Position numbers and translations under genes: made by a program
Assembly (NCBI RefSeq): GCF_000174415.1
Contig: NZ_ACJM01000001.1
Coordinates: 62,001 to 126,000, forward strand
Direction of reading: 5' to 3'
Length of the DNA: 64,000 nucleotides
From: Dethiobacter alkaliphilus AHT 1
GTDB taxonomy: Bacteria > Bacillota > Dethiobacteria > Dethiobacterales > Dethiobacteraceae
Part shown: positions 33,155 through 42,215 of the stretch, one piece after another
How the letters are laid out: each line of letters starts with the position of its first letter
How positions within the stretch are numbered: position 1 is the stretch's first letter
The notes under the pieces: model-generated
Databases searched by the model: none
Seen by the model: the letters and a program-made list of their open reading frames with translations, nothing else
Told to the model about the DNA's origin: nothing

Positions 33155-33174
33155 ATGTTAGTACTCACTAACAT
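33155..33174 (-). promoter_or_regulatory. TetR operator before the RND genes
   Basis: The core TGTTAGTACTCACTAACA is a near-perfect inverted repeat and shares both six-base arms and spacing with the operator at 29145-29162. Confidence 0.85.
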
Positions 33175-33210
33175 CTTAGCGTGTGCATATCATTCTGTCA
33201 ATGAAAATAT

Positions 33211-33246
33211 ATAAAAAAAAAAGCCTCTGTTTTGGACAGAAGCTTT
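33211..33246 (-). terminator. Terminator of the FMN-protein gene
   Basis: Read leftwards, AAGCTTCTGT pairs with ACAGAGGCTT, with a two-base mismatch, then ten T residues. Confidence 0.8.
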
Positions 33247-33249
33247 ATC

Positions 33250-34650
33250 TTAGCCGTAAGGTTCATACACCATGGGCAGGTTACAGCCTTTGGAGACCAT
33301 TTCCGAGGTGGCCATTAATTCATTCAATCCCACATCCTGCAGGCTTGTTTTGCCCAGGGCTTTGATCCCGTGATTGATCTCCTCCTTGCAGGAGCGCAAA
33401 AATTGATTGAGATATTTAGCCCCTTCTTCAATGTTGAACTTGTTCTGGTATTTGCCGTGGTACCATACAACCTGAGTGGGAGGTTCAAAGGGCAGAGCTT
33501 TTAAAACCTGAGTGTGTGACATGGCAAAGAGAGCAATGGTCCCGATATAGCAGGCGTCTGCACCAAGGGCGCAGGCTTTAAGAATATCACCGGGAGTTCT
33601 CATTTTTCCGCTGGCGATGAGACTGACCTGGTTCTTATAGTTATTCTTCTCCAGCCACCTGGCGGCACGGTAAATGGCAAAAATCATGGGTACACCAAAA
33701 TCATCCTGGAGAATTGGTGGCGAAGCTTTGGTGGCTGCTTCTGCTCCTTCCAGAGCAATAAAGTCCACACCGGCATTGCAGATAATTTCCAGATCTTTTT
33801 CCAGAAATTTGCCGGCGGCCATTTTAACGCCAATTGGAATACCCCCGCCCACATCTCTTAATCTATCCACCAGATCTTTTAAATCTTTTGGTGAGGAAAC
33901 ACCGGGCTGCATGGAGTGGGCAACCGCATCTCTTCCTTTGGGAAAGCCAAAGGCAGTGCGCAGTTCTTTGTCCATATCCTTGGAATGGAAGATATGGCCT
34001 ACTCCACTGATGGAGCCCTGCCCCAACTGAATTTCTATGGCATCACATTGCCGCATAATTCCCGGAGTTTTACCCCAGTCGCCGCGATGGAACTGGTAGA
34101 TTAAATATTTTGCAGCCTGGCGTTCTTCCGGCAAAAATGGCCCTTCCCCGGTATTTGTACCGGTTCCGGCCATGGCCGACCCCTTGGCCAGGGCAATTTT
34201 AGCTTTTTTGCTTAATGCCACACCGTAGGCCATAGGCGCAATCATAATAGGCATGCTGATGGTAAACGGCTTTTCAGATTTTTTGCCGATGGTTACACTG
34301 GAGTCGGTGGTCTGCTCTAAGGGAATGGGCAGATTATACATTTGTGAGATGGTAAACAACAAATCTTCCAGGCCCGGAAACTTTTTGGGAGAGCCCATGG
34401 GTCTTTCAATGACCTTGCCCTCAGAGGAGCGCAAGTTTGTTTCCACCACATTCTGCAGTCCAAGTCGGGTTGCTGCGGAAACCAGCTCCCAGATATTTTC
34501 ATCATAAAGATCATTCATTAAAACTTTCAGTGATGCGTCATGGACACGGTTAACTGCCCCGCGGCCAAGAATAGTAGCCGCCACACTTCCACCTAATAAT
34601 CCAGTGCCCACAAGGGCCGCTTTTTTTAGCTTTTTCCCGTACAAAAGCAA
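33250..34650 (-). CDS. FMN-binding glutamate-synthase-like protein
   Basis: The 466-residue protein has the FMN-binding barrel of the glutamate synthase large subunit: PIMIAPMAYGVALSKKAKIA, GTGTNTGEGPF, then GVKMAAGKF, FIALEGAEAATKASP and ALGADACYIGTIALFAMSH near the end. The glutaminase and iron-sulfur parts of GltB are absent. Such stand-alone proteins are common in anaerobes and their reaction is not settled. A hydrophobic N-terminal stretch (KAALVGTGLLGGSVAATILG) may be a membrane anchor. TTG 34650 has GGGAGG just upstream. Confidence 0.85.
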   Translation of the reverse strand: MLLYGKKLKKAALVGTGLLGGSVAATILGRGAVNRVHDASLKVLMNDLYDENIWELVSAATRLGLQNVVETNLRSSEGKVIERPMGSPKKFPGLEDLLFTISQMYNLPIPLEQTTDSSVTIGKKSEKPFTISMPIMIAPMAYGVALSKKAKIALAKGSAMAGTGTNTGEGPFLPEERQAAKYLIYQFHRGDWGKTPGIMRQCDAIEIQLGQGSISGVGHIFHSKDMDKELRTAFGFPKGRDAVAHSMQPGVSSPKDLKDLVDRLRDVGGGIPIGVKMAAGKFLEKDLEIICNAGVDFIALEGAEAATKASPPILQDDFGVPMIFAIYRAARWLEKNNYKNQVSLIASGKMRTPGDILKACALGADACYIGTIALFAMSHTQVLKALPFEPPTQVVWYHGKYQNKFNIEEGAKYLNQFLRSCKEEINHGIKALGKTSLQDVGLNELMATSEMVSKGCNLPMVYEPYG

Positions 34651-34714
34651 AACCTCCCAGAGACGGTTCTTTCTTTTATCAGCTTACCCAAAAATAAAAA
34701 TGAATTGCAGAATA

Positions 34715-34807
34715 TGAGGGGTCAGGTCCGATATTTTGACTAAACTAATGGGGAGCCCGAGAGTAAACGATTTTAAAGAAATGTGGTTATGTCGGATCCG
34801 ACCCCTG
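34715..34807. repeat. Long-range hairpin repeat (GGGGTCAGGTCCGA...TCGGATCCGACCCC)
   Basis: Arms at about 34719-34732 and 34792-34805 pair over 14 bases with two mismatches, enclosing about 60 bases without a frame. It resembles the hairpins at 14011 and 52255 in style but not in exact sequence. Confidence 0.5.
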
Positions 34808-34892
34808 GTTAGAGGTTTTTTTCTGTTGGTGTCAAAGTTATACTCAAGTTATATTTGCAAGTGAATAAATTTAATAAAGTAGGTGATGCGTG

Positions 34893-36752
34893 ATGCCTGA
34901 AGATATTTTGACGGTGCCGCAGGAGGCTGACTCGTACCGTACCTTATTTATGCATGGCAATGAGTACATATCATTTCCGGATATTAACCCCAAGGACGGT
35001 GCCGTTAATAATGCAACGGTTTTGCATATGGGGTCGCTGGGTCTTTTGGAGCTTGCCGGCGGCGATGATAAACCTTTGCTCAAACCTTATTTTAAATTGG
35101 ACGGCAGGGATGTTTCCCTGAAGCTGGCCTGGTCTTACCGCAAGCACTGGCTACCCTCCTTTACTGCCACGGTTGGTTCTCTGACTGTGCGGGGTAGTAT
35201 CTTTGCTCCCCCGGGACATAGCGGCGCAGTGTTTTTACTGCGGGTAAAAAACAACCACCGACGCCCGGTGATGACAGAAGCCGGTTTCTCCGTAAATTTT
35301 GGCCGCATAATCCACCATATTTTCCGTGCCCGGCAAATTACAGCCGGTATCCGCTGCGAGTTTGACCGCTGGACCAATAGCTTCCTGTTAAATGTGGGAG
35401 ATGGTTTGCCGTTGGTCTCGCTGGCATTGGGATTGGATTTGGCAGAGCCCTGGTGGTCGCGGCCTGCCACAGGCGGTGCCTGCCGGGCTGATGCGGGTAA
35501 GGCGGCTAAACTTATGCCCGGGGAAGAGTTGGTTGTTCCTCTCTATATAGCCGTTAACATTGAAGGAAGCGGTGCCGGAACCACAGTGGTGGATTTGCGC
35601 CGTCATGGTTGGCAGGCCTTATTGGCCCAGACAGAAAAGTGGCTTGCAGAACGTAATTTGCCCATGAAGCAACTGGGCTCTGCGGCTAACCGTAATCTCT
35701 TTTTCAATTATTTCTTTGCTTTGGGCAGAGCCATCGATACCGATGACTGGGTGCCGGTTACCTCCAGAAGCCCCCGTTATTACGTTAGTGCTGCTTTTTG
35801 GAGTCGGGATACGTTACTTTGGAGCTTTCCCGGTCTGCTTCTTTGCGAGCCGGAAGGGGCAAAGCAGGTGCTCTTGGCTTGTTATCGTCGTCATCTGGAG
35901 CGGGCGGGAGAGCATGCCCATTACATTAACGGCGTACTTTTGTATCCCGGCTTTGAACTGGATCAACTGTCTTCCTACGTGCTGGCCCTAAAACTGTACC
36001 TGCAGGAAACAGGAGACCGCTCGATTCTGGAAGAGGAATGTATCAGGCGGGGCCTCACTGTGGTGGCAGCAAAGCTGTCAGGTTGCCGTGATGAAACCAC
36101 AGGTTTGTACGAAACATTTTTGGATCCCTCAGATGATCCGGTCAAGTATCCTTATCTGGTTTATGATAATGCTCTGGCGCAAAGAGCCTTGGAGTTTTTG
36201 GGTGCACTGCAGAAACAGGGATGGCAGTTTAGTTATGACATGAATGAAGCTGCCAAGCTGCTCCGTGAGGCAATCTTTAGATACGGTGTGGTGGAAGGCC
36301 CATACGGCCCCATGTTTGCCTGGGCCGTTGACGGTACCGGCCGGTTTCAGTTGTATGATAACCCGCCGGGAAGCCTGCAACTTTTGCCTCATTACGGTTT
36401 CTGTGAGAAAGAGGAACCGGTCTGGCAAAATACCGTACGCTGGATTCATTCCTCCCACAATCCGTACTACCGGGAAAAAGGTTATATTACCGGTGCTGCG
36501 TCCCGCCATGCCGCAAATCCCTGGCCATTGGCGGCAGCCAATGATTTGCTGGGGCAGAACCTGGATCAGGGACGGTTTTTCAAACGGGCTGTGATGGACA
36601 GCGGTTTCTGCTGTGAGACAGTGTCTCCCTCATCGGGTCGCGCTTCCACCGGGCATGCGTTTGCTTCTTCGGCAGGTTTTATTGCATCGGCCCTTTGGCA
36701 CGTTTTCGGGCAAAAAGCAGAGAAAGGGCAGGGAGGTTTGGATGATGATTAA
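34893..36752 (+). CDS. Six-hairpin glycosidase-like protein (GH125-like)
   Basis: The ~619-residue protein has an N-terminal beta-sandwich-like region (~1-250) and an (alpha/alpha)6 barrel-like region (~260-600) with AAFWSRDTLLWSFPGLLL and ASRHAANPWPLAAANDLLG. The order and the WSRD and late W-P-L segments resemble GH125 and related six-hairpin glycosidases. No signal peptide is seen, so it is cytosolic. AGGTGA at 34881 best fits ATG 34893. It overlaps the sugar carrier gene by 11 bases, so it probably cleaves an imported glycoside. Specificity is unknown. Confidence 0.7.
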   Translation: MPEDILTVPQEADSYRTLFMHGNEYISFPDINPKDGAVNNATVLHMGSLGLLELAGGDDKPLLKPYFKLDGRDVSLKLAWSYRKHWLPSFTATVGSLTVRGSIFAPPGHSGAVFLLRVKNNHRRPVMTEAGFSVNFGRIIHHIFRARQITAGIRCEFDRWTNSFLLNVGDGLPLVSLALGLDLAEPWWSRPATGGACRADAGKAAKLMPGEELVVPLYIAVNIEGSGAGTTVVDLRRHGWQALLAQTEKWLAERNLPMKQLGSAANRNLFFNYFFALGRAIDTDDWVPVTSRSPRYYVSAAFWSRDTLLWSFPGLLLCEPEGAKQVLLACYRRHLERAGEHAHYINGVLLYPGFELDQLSSYVLALKLYLQETGDRSILEEECIRRGLTVVAAKLSGCRDETTGLYETFLDPSDDPVKYPYLVYDNALAQRALEFLGALQKQGWQFSYDMNEAAKLLREAIFRYGVVEGPYGPMFAWAVDGTGRFQLYDNPPGSLQLLPHYGFCEKEEPVWQNTVRWIHSSHNPYYREKGYITGAASRHAANPWPLAAANDLLGQNLDQGRFFKRAVMDSGFCCETVSPSSGRASTGHAFASSAGFIASALWHVFGQKAEKGQGGLDDD

Positions 36753-38073
36753 ACAACTGCCTGTACAAGGTAAGCTGCTTTATGCTGCTTCATCGGCAGG
36801 GTGGGCCATGCTGGATCGGATTGTGATTACCTGGTTGATGTTTTATTATACCGAGGGGGAAAACCCTCTGGTGCTGCCGGCGATATTTGGTTCCATTCTG
36901 GTTTTTGGCCGGATAGTGGACGCTATTGCCGATCCTTTGGTGGCCCTCTGGTCGGATAACAGCAGCAGCCGACTGGGACGGCGTACACCGTTTCTGATGG
37001 TTGGTGCCCTGCTGTACACCGCAGTGTTTGTGGCACTGTTTTATCCGCCGGCCGCAGAACATGGCACCGCTAATGTGATTTATCTACTAGTGATGGCCGG
37101 AGCATATTTCTTCATGTTTACCGTCTATGTCTGTCCATACCTGGCGCTGATGCCGGAGCTGGCCCGTACTGCCCACGACCGAGTGGATATGGCTACGTAC
37201 CGGGCGGTGTTTTCGCTTTTGGGAGTAGCTGCTGCCCTGGTGGGATCCGGTCTGCTTATTGGTAGTATGGGCTTTAGAGGCATGATCTGGACCACCGCCA
37301 TAATTGGCATGCTGCTAATGTATTTACCGGTCCTGGTAAAGGAGCGGGAATATGCCGATGCCCAACCAGCCACACTGGGCCTGGTGGATGCGGTGCTTAC
37401 CACGTTAAAGAACCGGGCTTTCCGTTTTTATCTGGCAGGAAACGCAGCTTTTTGGTTTGGCTTTAACATTATCACACTGGGTCTGCCGTTTTACGTTACA
37501 GTGTTGTTGGGCCGTCCGGAGGAGGACACCGCCATCTTGTTTGCCGCCGCTTTCGGTGTGGCATTTATTGCTTTTCCACTGGTTAATATTCTGGCAAAAA
37601 AAATAGGACACAAGGCGGTGATGATTATTTCCATGGCGCTCTTTGTCCTGATATTGCCGCAGTTTTATTTTCTCGGTCGTCCGCCCTTTGGCCTGGACCC
37701 GGTTGTTCATGCTTATCTGGTAATGGCTCTGGCCGGGATTCCCTTGTCCAGCCTGTTTGTGCTTCCCGATGCCATCGTATCCTCCATTACAGACCTGGAA
37801 GCCGGTTTGTCCGGACAGCGTCGTGAAGCCATGTATTTTGGCACCCAGGGGTTGGTTTTAAAAATTATGATGGGCCTTTCCACCTTTGTTACCGGACTCA
37901 TGCTGCAATTTTTCGGCCGTACAGCCGTGGAACCACTGGGCGTACAGTTAACCGGCCCTGTGGCGGCGTTATTTGTCTTAATTGGAGGCATTATCTTCTG
38001 GTTCTACCCGGAGCGGGAAGTAAAGGAAGGGGAACAGGCTGCATTTCCTCCCGATGCTTTTAATGTTCGCTAG
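36742..38073 (+). CDS. GPH-family (glycoside-pentoside-hexuronide) sugar:cation symporter
   Basis: The 443-residue protein has 12 predicted helices. The N-terminal DAIADPLVALWSDNSSSRLGRRTPFLMVGAL is the hallmark of GPH carriers such as MelB and LacS. GGGAGG lies five bases before ATG 36742 and eight before ATG 36745; either could be used. The start is inside the end of the glycosidase gene. Together they form an uptake-and-cleavage unit, or an exporter of the hydrolase product. Confidence 0.88.
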   Translation: MMIKQLPVQGKLLYAASSAGWAMLDRIVITWLMFYYTEGENPLVLPAIFGSILVFGRIVDAIADPLVALWSDNSSSRLGRRTPFLMVGALLYTAVFVALFYPPAAEHGTANVIYLLVMAGAYFFMFTVYVCPYLALMPELARTAHDRVDMATYRAVFSLLGVAAALVGSGLLIGSMGFRGMIWTTAIIGMLLMYLPVLVKEREYADAQPATLGLVDAVLTTLKNRAFRFYLAGNAAFWFGFNIITLGLPFYVTVLLGRPEEDTAILFAAAFGVAFIAFPLVNILAKKIGHKAVMIISMALFVLILPQFYFLGRPPFGLDPVVHAYLVMALAGIPLSSLFVLPDAIVSSITDLEAGLSGQRREAMYFGTQGLVLKIMMGLSTFVTGLMLQFFGRTAVEPLGVQLTGPVAALFVLIGGIIFWFYPEREVKEGEQAAFPPDAFNVR

Positions 38074-38110
38074 CCGCTCCAATTACAAAAGGCTGTTCGT
38101 AGCGTCATAA

Positions 38111-38139
38111 AAATGAGCACCAATTAATGGTGCTCATTT
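38111..38139. terminator. Bidirectional terminator between GPH carrier and nitrilase genes
   Basis: AAATGAGCACCA and its complement form a 12-bp stem with A and T flanks; it covers the stop of the leftward gene. Confidence 0.8.
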
Positions 38140-39168
38140 CATTGAGGAATCGGGTGCCGGGCTGTATTTAGCTATCAGCGCCGGGTTTTGGTCACCCAGA
38201 TAGGGGTGGGTAGCGCGAAGGTTGTGTAATGCTTCTAAATCCAGGGTGGCGGTGACCAACTCCTGGCTGTCGAAGGTTTTAGCTTCCGCCAGGGTGCCGT
38301 CTTGGTTTGGCGTGAGCTCCAGTGGGGCAAAGATGCCGGCTTTACCGGTGAGGGTATGGCCCAACACTTGTCCTACCAGAGCACTTTTTATGCCGTAAAC
38401 CATGCTTTCCTGGACGCGGGGCCAGATGCCGCGCAAAGCCAGCCAGTAGTTGTACTCTTCGGCATTGGCGATGGGCACCATGACAATTTCAGCGCCCTGT
38501 CTTTCCAGGATGCGAAAGGTTTCAAAATAGGTGGCGTCCATACAGACAGGCATGGCCAGTTTACCAAGGGGCGTGTCAAAGACATTGAAGGCGTCGCCGG
38601 CGGAGAATCCCCAGGCGTGCTCCATGGGCATCAGATGGACTTTGTCCTGATGGCCCAGGATTTGGCCGTCCGGTCCATAAAGGAAGGCCCGGTTAACCAC
38701 TCTGTCTTCCACAGGATAGGGCATGCTGCCGGACATTATATAGAGACCAAAGGTTGATGCCAGTTTAGAGAAGGTAAAGTGGGCTACCCGGTTAAAAAAC
38801 GGGCCGGCAAAACGGAACAGGTCGGCAACAGAGACTTCCTGGTTGTCGGTTGCTGTTCCTTCGGCCAGCTTTTCGATACCGGGAATGTAGCCTAGCAGTG
38901 GAAAAGTGCTGTATTCAGGAAAGGCTAACAGACGCACGCCCTGTCGGGCGGCTTTGTTTGTAATGCGGCACATTTCATCCATATACTCCCCGGCGTTATC
39001 TGTCAGTTTTACTTCAAGCTGTACTGCGCCCACCGGAATTTTCTTTCGGTCCGGTTTCTCGTCAGTCCGCCGCCAGCGCACTTTTTTACTGCGCCAGTGG
39101 CGCTCCAATAGTGCAGGGCGGGTGCGCCAGGCCAGATATTTATGTAAAAGGTATTCCCTAATCTTCAA
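38134..39168 (-). CDS. Carbon-nitrogen hydrolase (nitrilase superfamily), active-site intact
   Basis: The 344-residue enzyme keeps the Glu-Lys-Cys triad: Glu in LLAFPEYS, Lys in GHQDKVHLMP and Cys in MPVCMDATYFE. Members hydrolyse nitriles, amides or carbamoyl groups, or transfer acyl groups. An N-terminal extension of about 45 basic residues before GAVQLEVKL is unusual. It overlaps the upstream partner by 11 bases. The substrate is not evident. Confidence 0.9.
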   Translation of the reverse strand: MKIREYLLHKYLAWRTRPALLERHWRSKKVRWRRTDEKPDRKKIPVGAVQLEVKLTDNAGEYMDEMCRITNKAARQGVRLLAFPEYSTFPLLGYIPGIEKLAEGTATDNQEVSVADLFRFAGPFFNRVAHFTFSKLASTFGLYIMSGSMPYPVEDRVVNRAFLYGPDGQILGHQDKVHLMPMEHAWGFSAGDAFNVFDTPLGKLAMPVCMDATYFETFRILERQGAEIVMVPIANAEEYNYWLALRGIWPRVQESMVYGIKSALVGQVLGHTLTGKAGIFAPLELTPNQDGTLAEAKTFDSQELVTATLDLEALHNLRATHPYLGDQNPALIAKYSPAPDSSMK

Positions 39169-40033
39169 TGTTTACACCTCCCGGACAGGCCAGGGGCCTG
39201 TAAGCTGCCGGGTTTTGCAACTTTAGCAGCGGGTACTTGCTGATTACTTTTTGCCGGGTGTTAGCTTCCAGCACGGCATGGGCCAGGCCGGTAGCGGACT
39301 CTTTGGCCAGGATACCGGTAAACCCCTCCGTCATTTCACAGGGCGCATGGATCTGGCTTGCGGCAGCAAAATCTTCACCGGCAATCATGCTGTTTAGCTG
39401 GCTTTCCACGCAGAAAAACTGATTCTGCTGAACCTGCTGCCACATGGCAGCCAGCTGCCGCCAGCGGTTGTCCCCGGCGGGCATGGCACCAGGGTGACAG
39501 ACCAGGTCTGCGCCCTTTAGGGCCAGGATACGGCCTGTTTCCGGGTACCAGGCATCGGTGCCGATGATGATGCCCACGGTATAGTTTCCTGCTTTAAAAA
39601 CATGCAGATCGTCACCGCGGGACAGGCCCCACCGTTGTTCGCGGCGGGAGAGAAAGGCCTGGTGCTGCCGGCCTATGATTTCACCCTGTGGTGAAATAAG
39701 GCAGGACTGGTGGTAGGTGCGGCTATTACTGCGAACAAACGTGGTGCCTGGTACCAGCCAAACATTAAGATCCCGGGCGATGGTTTGGTGCAATGCTGTT
39801 ATGTCGTCGTGCCACGATTGCGGGAGGTCAATAAACTTGCGGGCTGCTTCGTCCAAACCGTACACGTCTGCCAGTTCCCCGAACAGATAAGCCAGGTACA
39901 GTGCGGTAAAGGAAGGCAAAACAATCAGTGTTTCCCGATTTTCTGTGGATGGGATGGTTTGCAGCAAATACTCCCGGTAGGCTCCCGGGGTTGTAAAATC
40001 ACTGTCAGTAAAGCTTAGTGCCATTACATGCAT
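39158..40033 (-). CDS. Nitrilase-fold protein lacking the catalytic triad
   Basis: The 291-residue protein aligns with the nitrilase fold (SCLISPQGEIIGRQHQAFLS, RWGLSRGDDLHVF, TVGIIIGTDAWYPETGRILA). The Glu position reads VLPSFTAL, the Lys position has GRQHQAFL and the Cys position has IIIGTDAW, so all three residues are replaced. It is probably not a hydrolase; a regulatory or structural partner of the overlapping enzyme is likely. ATG 40033 has AGAGG eight bases upstream; earlier in-frame codons lie on that site. Confidence 0.8.
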   Translation of the reverse strand: MHVMALSFTDSDFTTPGAYREYLLQTIPSTENRETLIVLPSFTALYLAYLFGELADVYGLDEAARKFIDLPQSWHDDITALHQTIARDLNVWLVPGTTFVRSNSRTYHQSCLISPQGEIIGRQHQAFLSRREQRWGLSRGDDLHVFKAGNYTVGIIIGTDAWYPETGRILALKGADLVCHPGAMPAGDNRWRQLAAMWQQVQQNQFFCVESQLNSMIAGEDFAAASQIHAPCEMTEGFTGILAKESATGLAHAVLEANTRQKVISKYPLLKLQNPAAYRPLACPGGVNIED

Positions 40034-40224
40034 TGCCATCACCTCTTTGGGAGGAAATTCCCCGGACAGCCTTGTTTTCCCTGCTACAGCAGGGAAAATA
40101 TCTTAATGTGGACATCATTAATGTTTTGTTAAGATACATGGGTTGACAGTATGGCCAACCTGTTATACGTTGAACAGAATAGAATAGATAGAAGAAAAAG
40201 CTGTTACTAATTGCACCAGTATAA

Positions 40225-40301
40225 AAGGCAAATCCGTTGAAAAGCGGGGACGCAAAGCTATGGGTCTAAGGCGGAATGCCGCTATGACAGCCGGTTGCCA
40301 A
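40225..40301 (+). ncRNA. Cyclic-di-GMP-I riboswitch (GEMM-I)
   Basis: The aptamer shows GGCAAATCC, a GAAA tetraloop, GCGGGGACGCAAAGC, ATGGGTCTAAG and ACAGCCGGTTGCC, the complete class I consensus. A partly paired GGTGTT...AACACC stem follows (40303-40336) without a T run, so control may be by translation or an atypical terminator. It leads a diguanylate cyclase gene. Confidence 0.93.
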
Positions 40302-40367
40302 AGGTGTTTTTGCTTGTTTACGCTTTAAAGCAACACCGGTTTACGTCAGAGATTTCGGGGGGCGCTT

Positions 40368-41858
40368 ATGAAACTGCGGAGATTGTTGTTCAATGATGGG
40401 CAGACAAGTATTAAAGGCAAATTGTATCGGCCTATTTTATTATTATTAATCTTTTTTGGGGTAATCTTTATTTCCGTGATTAATATTAATATGAAACGGG
40501 TGGCAAATCAGGAGGCGTACCGGCTTAGTCAGGTGCTGGCCTCACAGAACCTGGCGGTTCACACGTTTATTAACCAGGAACAAAAGCCTTCTTTCTTTGA
40601 TGCCTCGGATCTGGGAGAGGATGATTTTATCCCTGAGCTGATGTCGTCCACTTATATGATTCGTCAGATAAATGAGCATCTGGATCCGCTTGTCCCTGTT
40701 AATTACTACTATAAAGAGGTGGCGGTTAATGCCCGCAGCCCGCAAAATGAAGCATATGACTACGAAGTTGAAGCGCTAAGACGTTTTAATAGCGGCGAAA
40801 TAGATGAAATCAGGGAAGTTATGGACTGGAATGACAAAACATACTTTGTTTATATGCAGCCCGGTGAATATATGGAGGAAGGCTGTATACAGTGTCACGG
40901 CACTGCGGAGCAGGCCCCTGCGGGGCTTGTAGATTATTACGGACCGGAGCGCTCCTTTGGGCGAGAACCGGGAGAGTTGGTTTCAGCGCTCTCTATTCGG
41001 ATACCACTGGAGGAGGCCTATGCCGGGGCTAATCGGACCAGTTTGATTTTATCTGCCACCTACGGCTTAATGCTCCTGTTGCTTTTTGGCAGCTCTTCTT
41101 CTGTGATGTCCAGAGTGGTTGTGCAACCAATAACTTCTTTGGATACCCGGCTCAGAGATACTTTGACACGTTTTAACGGTAAAGCCGCAGATGTGGTCTT
41201 GGATGGCGACGAAATAGAAAATGTCAGCTCGGCATTTGATTTTCTGGAAGAAAGATTGTCTGAAGCCTATGATAATTTAGAACAGCATGCCAAGAGCCTG
41301 GAAGTAAAGGTGGAGGAACGCACCCGTGACTTAAATCGTGTCAATGCTCAACTGGTACTGGCCAATCAAAATGACTGGCTGCTGGGAGTCTTGAACCGGG
41401 GAGCTTTTGATATGCGCGCAAAATCAGAGTTTGACCGCATGCGAAGAGAAAAAGGGCCTATCAGCTTTGTGATGATGGACTTGGACCGCTTTAAAAGCTA
41501 TAACGATATGTATGGCCGTGAGGCCGGGGATAAGACGCTAAAACGTGTGGTGGAAATTATTCAGCAAAATATCAGGGCTTATGATGTCTGTGGCCGCTAC
41601 GCAGGGGAAGAATTTGTAATCTGCCTGCCCAACACCTCCAGACAAGAGGCCAATGAGATTGCTTCCCGTATTGTAACCGGTATTTACGGAGCTGAAATAT
41701 ACCACCGGCAAAACGAGCCTTTCGGCCGGGTTACTGTCTCCGCAGGCGTGGCCGGTGTGGAAAATGCCAAAGACACCTATTTTGAAAGGTTAATTAAAGA
41801 AGCCGACGACAATATGTATAAAGCAAAAGAAGTGCGTAATACGTATTATCCGCAGTAA
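40368..41858 (+). CDS. Membrane diguanylate cyclase with haem-motif sensor domain
   Basis: The 496-residue protein has helix 1 (~21-42), an extracellular Tll0287-like/DUF3365 domain with a c-type haem motif C172-IQ-CH176, helix 2 (~218-240), a HAMP-like linker and coiled coil, then a GGDEF domain. The active loop reads AGEEF at ~412-416, a variant still compatible with cyclase activity, and the inhibitory site RAYD lies five residues before it. No EAL domain follows. GGGGGG precedes ATG 40368. A c-di-GMP riboswitch in its leader lets the product act on its own synthesis. Confidence 0.92.
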   Translation: MKLRRLLFNDGQTSIKGKLYRPILLLLIFFGVIFISVININMKRVANQEAYRLSQVLASQNLAVHTFINQEQKPSFFDASDLGEDDFIPELMSSTYMIRQINEHLDPLVPVNYYYKEVAVNARSPQNEAYDYEVEALRRFNSGEIDEIREVMDWNDKTYFVYMQPGEYMEEGCIQCHGTAEQAPAGLVDYYGPERSFGREPGELVSALSIRIPLEEAYAGANRTSLILSATYGLMLLLLFGSSSSVMSRVVVQPITSLDTRLRDTLTRFNGKAADVVLDGDEIENVSSAFDFLEERLSEAYDNLEQHAKSLEVKVEERTRDLNRVNAQLVLANQNDWLLGVLNRGAFDMRAKSEFDRMRREKGPISFVMMDLDRFKSYNDMYGREAGDKTLKRVVEIIQQNIRAYDVCGRYAGEEFVICLPNTSRQEANEIASRIVTGIYGAEIYHRQNEPFGRVTVSAGVAGVENAKDTYFERLIKEADDNMYKAKEVRNTYYPQ

Positions 41859-41860
41859 GA

Positions 41861-41930
41861 AAGGCGCGCTTATTCGGTTCCCTCAACGCGTGCGATTCAA
41901 TACTGCATATCGCCATAACTGTGCAGTTGC
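41861..41930 (+). repeat. Dispersed repeat, copy C (diverged)
   Basis: The first 40 bases (AAGGCGCGCTTATTCGGTTC and on) match copies A and B; the second half has diverged. Confidence 0.6.
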
Positions 41931-41950
41931 AAAATGTATAATTGCTTACA

Positions 41951-41983
41951 AAAAAAAGTGCGACAGGGACGTTCCCTGTCGCA
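41951..41983 (-). terminator. Terminator of the small exported protein gene
   Basis: TGCGACAGGGA/TCCCTGTCGCA is an 11-bp stem; read leftwards it ends in a run of T. Confidence 0.85.
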
Positions 41984-42026
41984 TTGCAATTTGGGAGTAT
42001 TTAAGTGATCCTATGGCAAGCTACCT

Positions 42027-42215
42027 TTACATCACACAGTCAGCGGTTGCCATAGCTGAAACACCTTGATCCATTGTTTGCGCACACTCGGCGATGTGCT
42101 CGCCGCCGTGCATCCTTGCCATTTGTGCTACATGATTTGAAGAGTTGGCAAAGGCCGAGCCGCTAAACATAAGTAACGTCAGCGCCATCAGTGAAACAAC
42201 AAAGAATTTTTTCAT
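42027..42215 (-). CDS. Small exported protein rich in His, Met and Cys
   Basis: The 62-residue product has a signal peptide (MKKFFVVSLMALTLLMFSGS, AFA cleavage site) and a mature part of about 36 residues with NHVAQMARMHGGEHIAECAQ, i.e. three His, several Met and two Cys. AGGAGGT lies before ATG 42215. I do not recognise the family; a metal or redox role is only suggested by composition. It diverges from the DUF2680-like gene at 42429. Confidence 0.65.
   Translation of the reverse strand: MKKFFVVSLMALTLLMFSGSAFANSSNHVAQMARMHGGEHIAECAQTMDQGVSAMATADCVM

Noticed and set aside
40303-40340. Classical terminator as the expression platform of the c-di-GMP riboswitch
   Set aside because: The stem is interrupted and no T run follows it.
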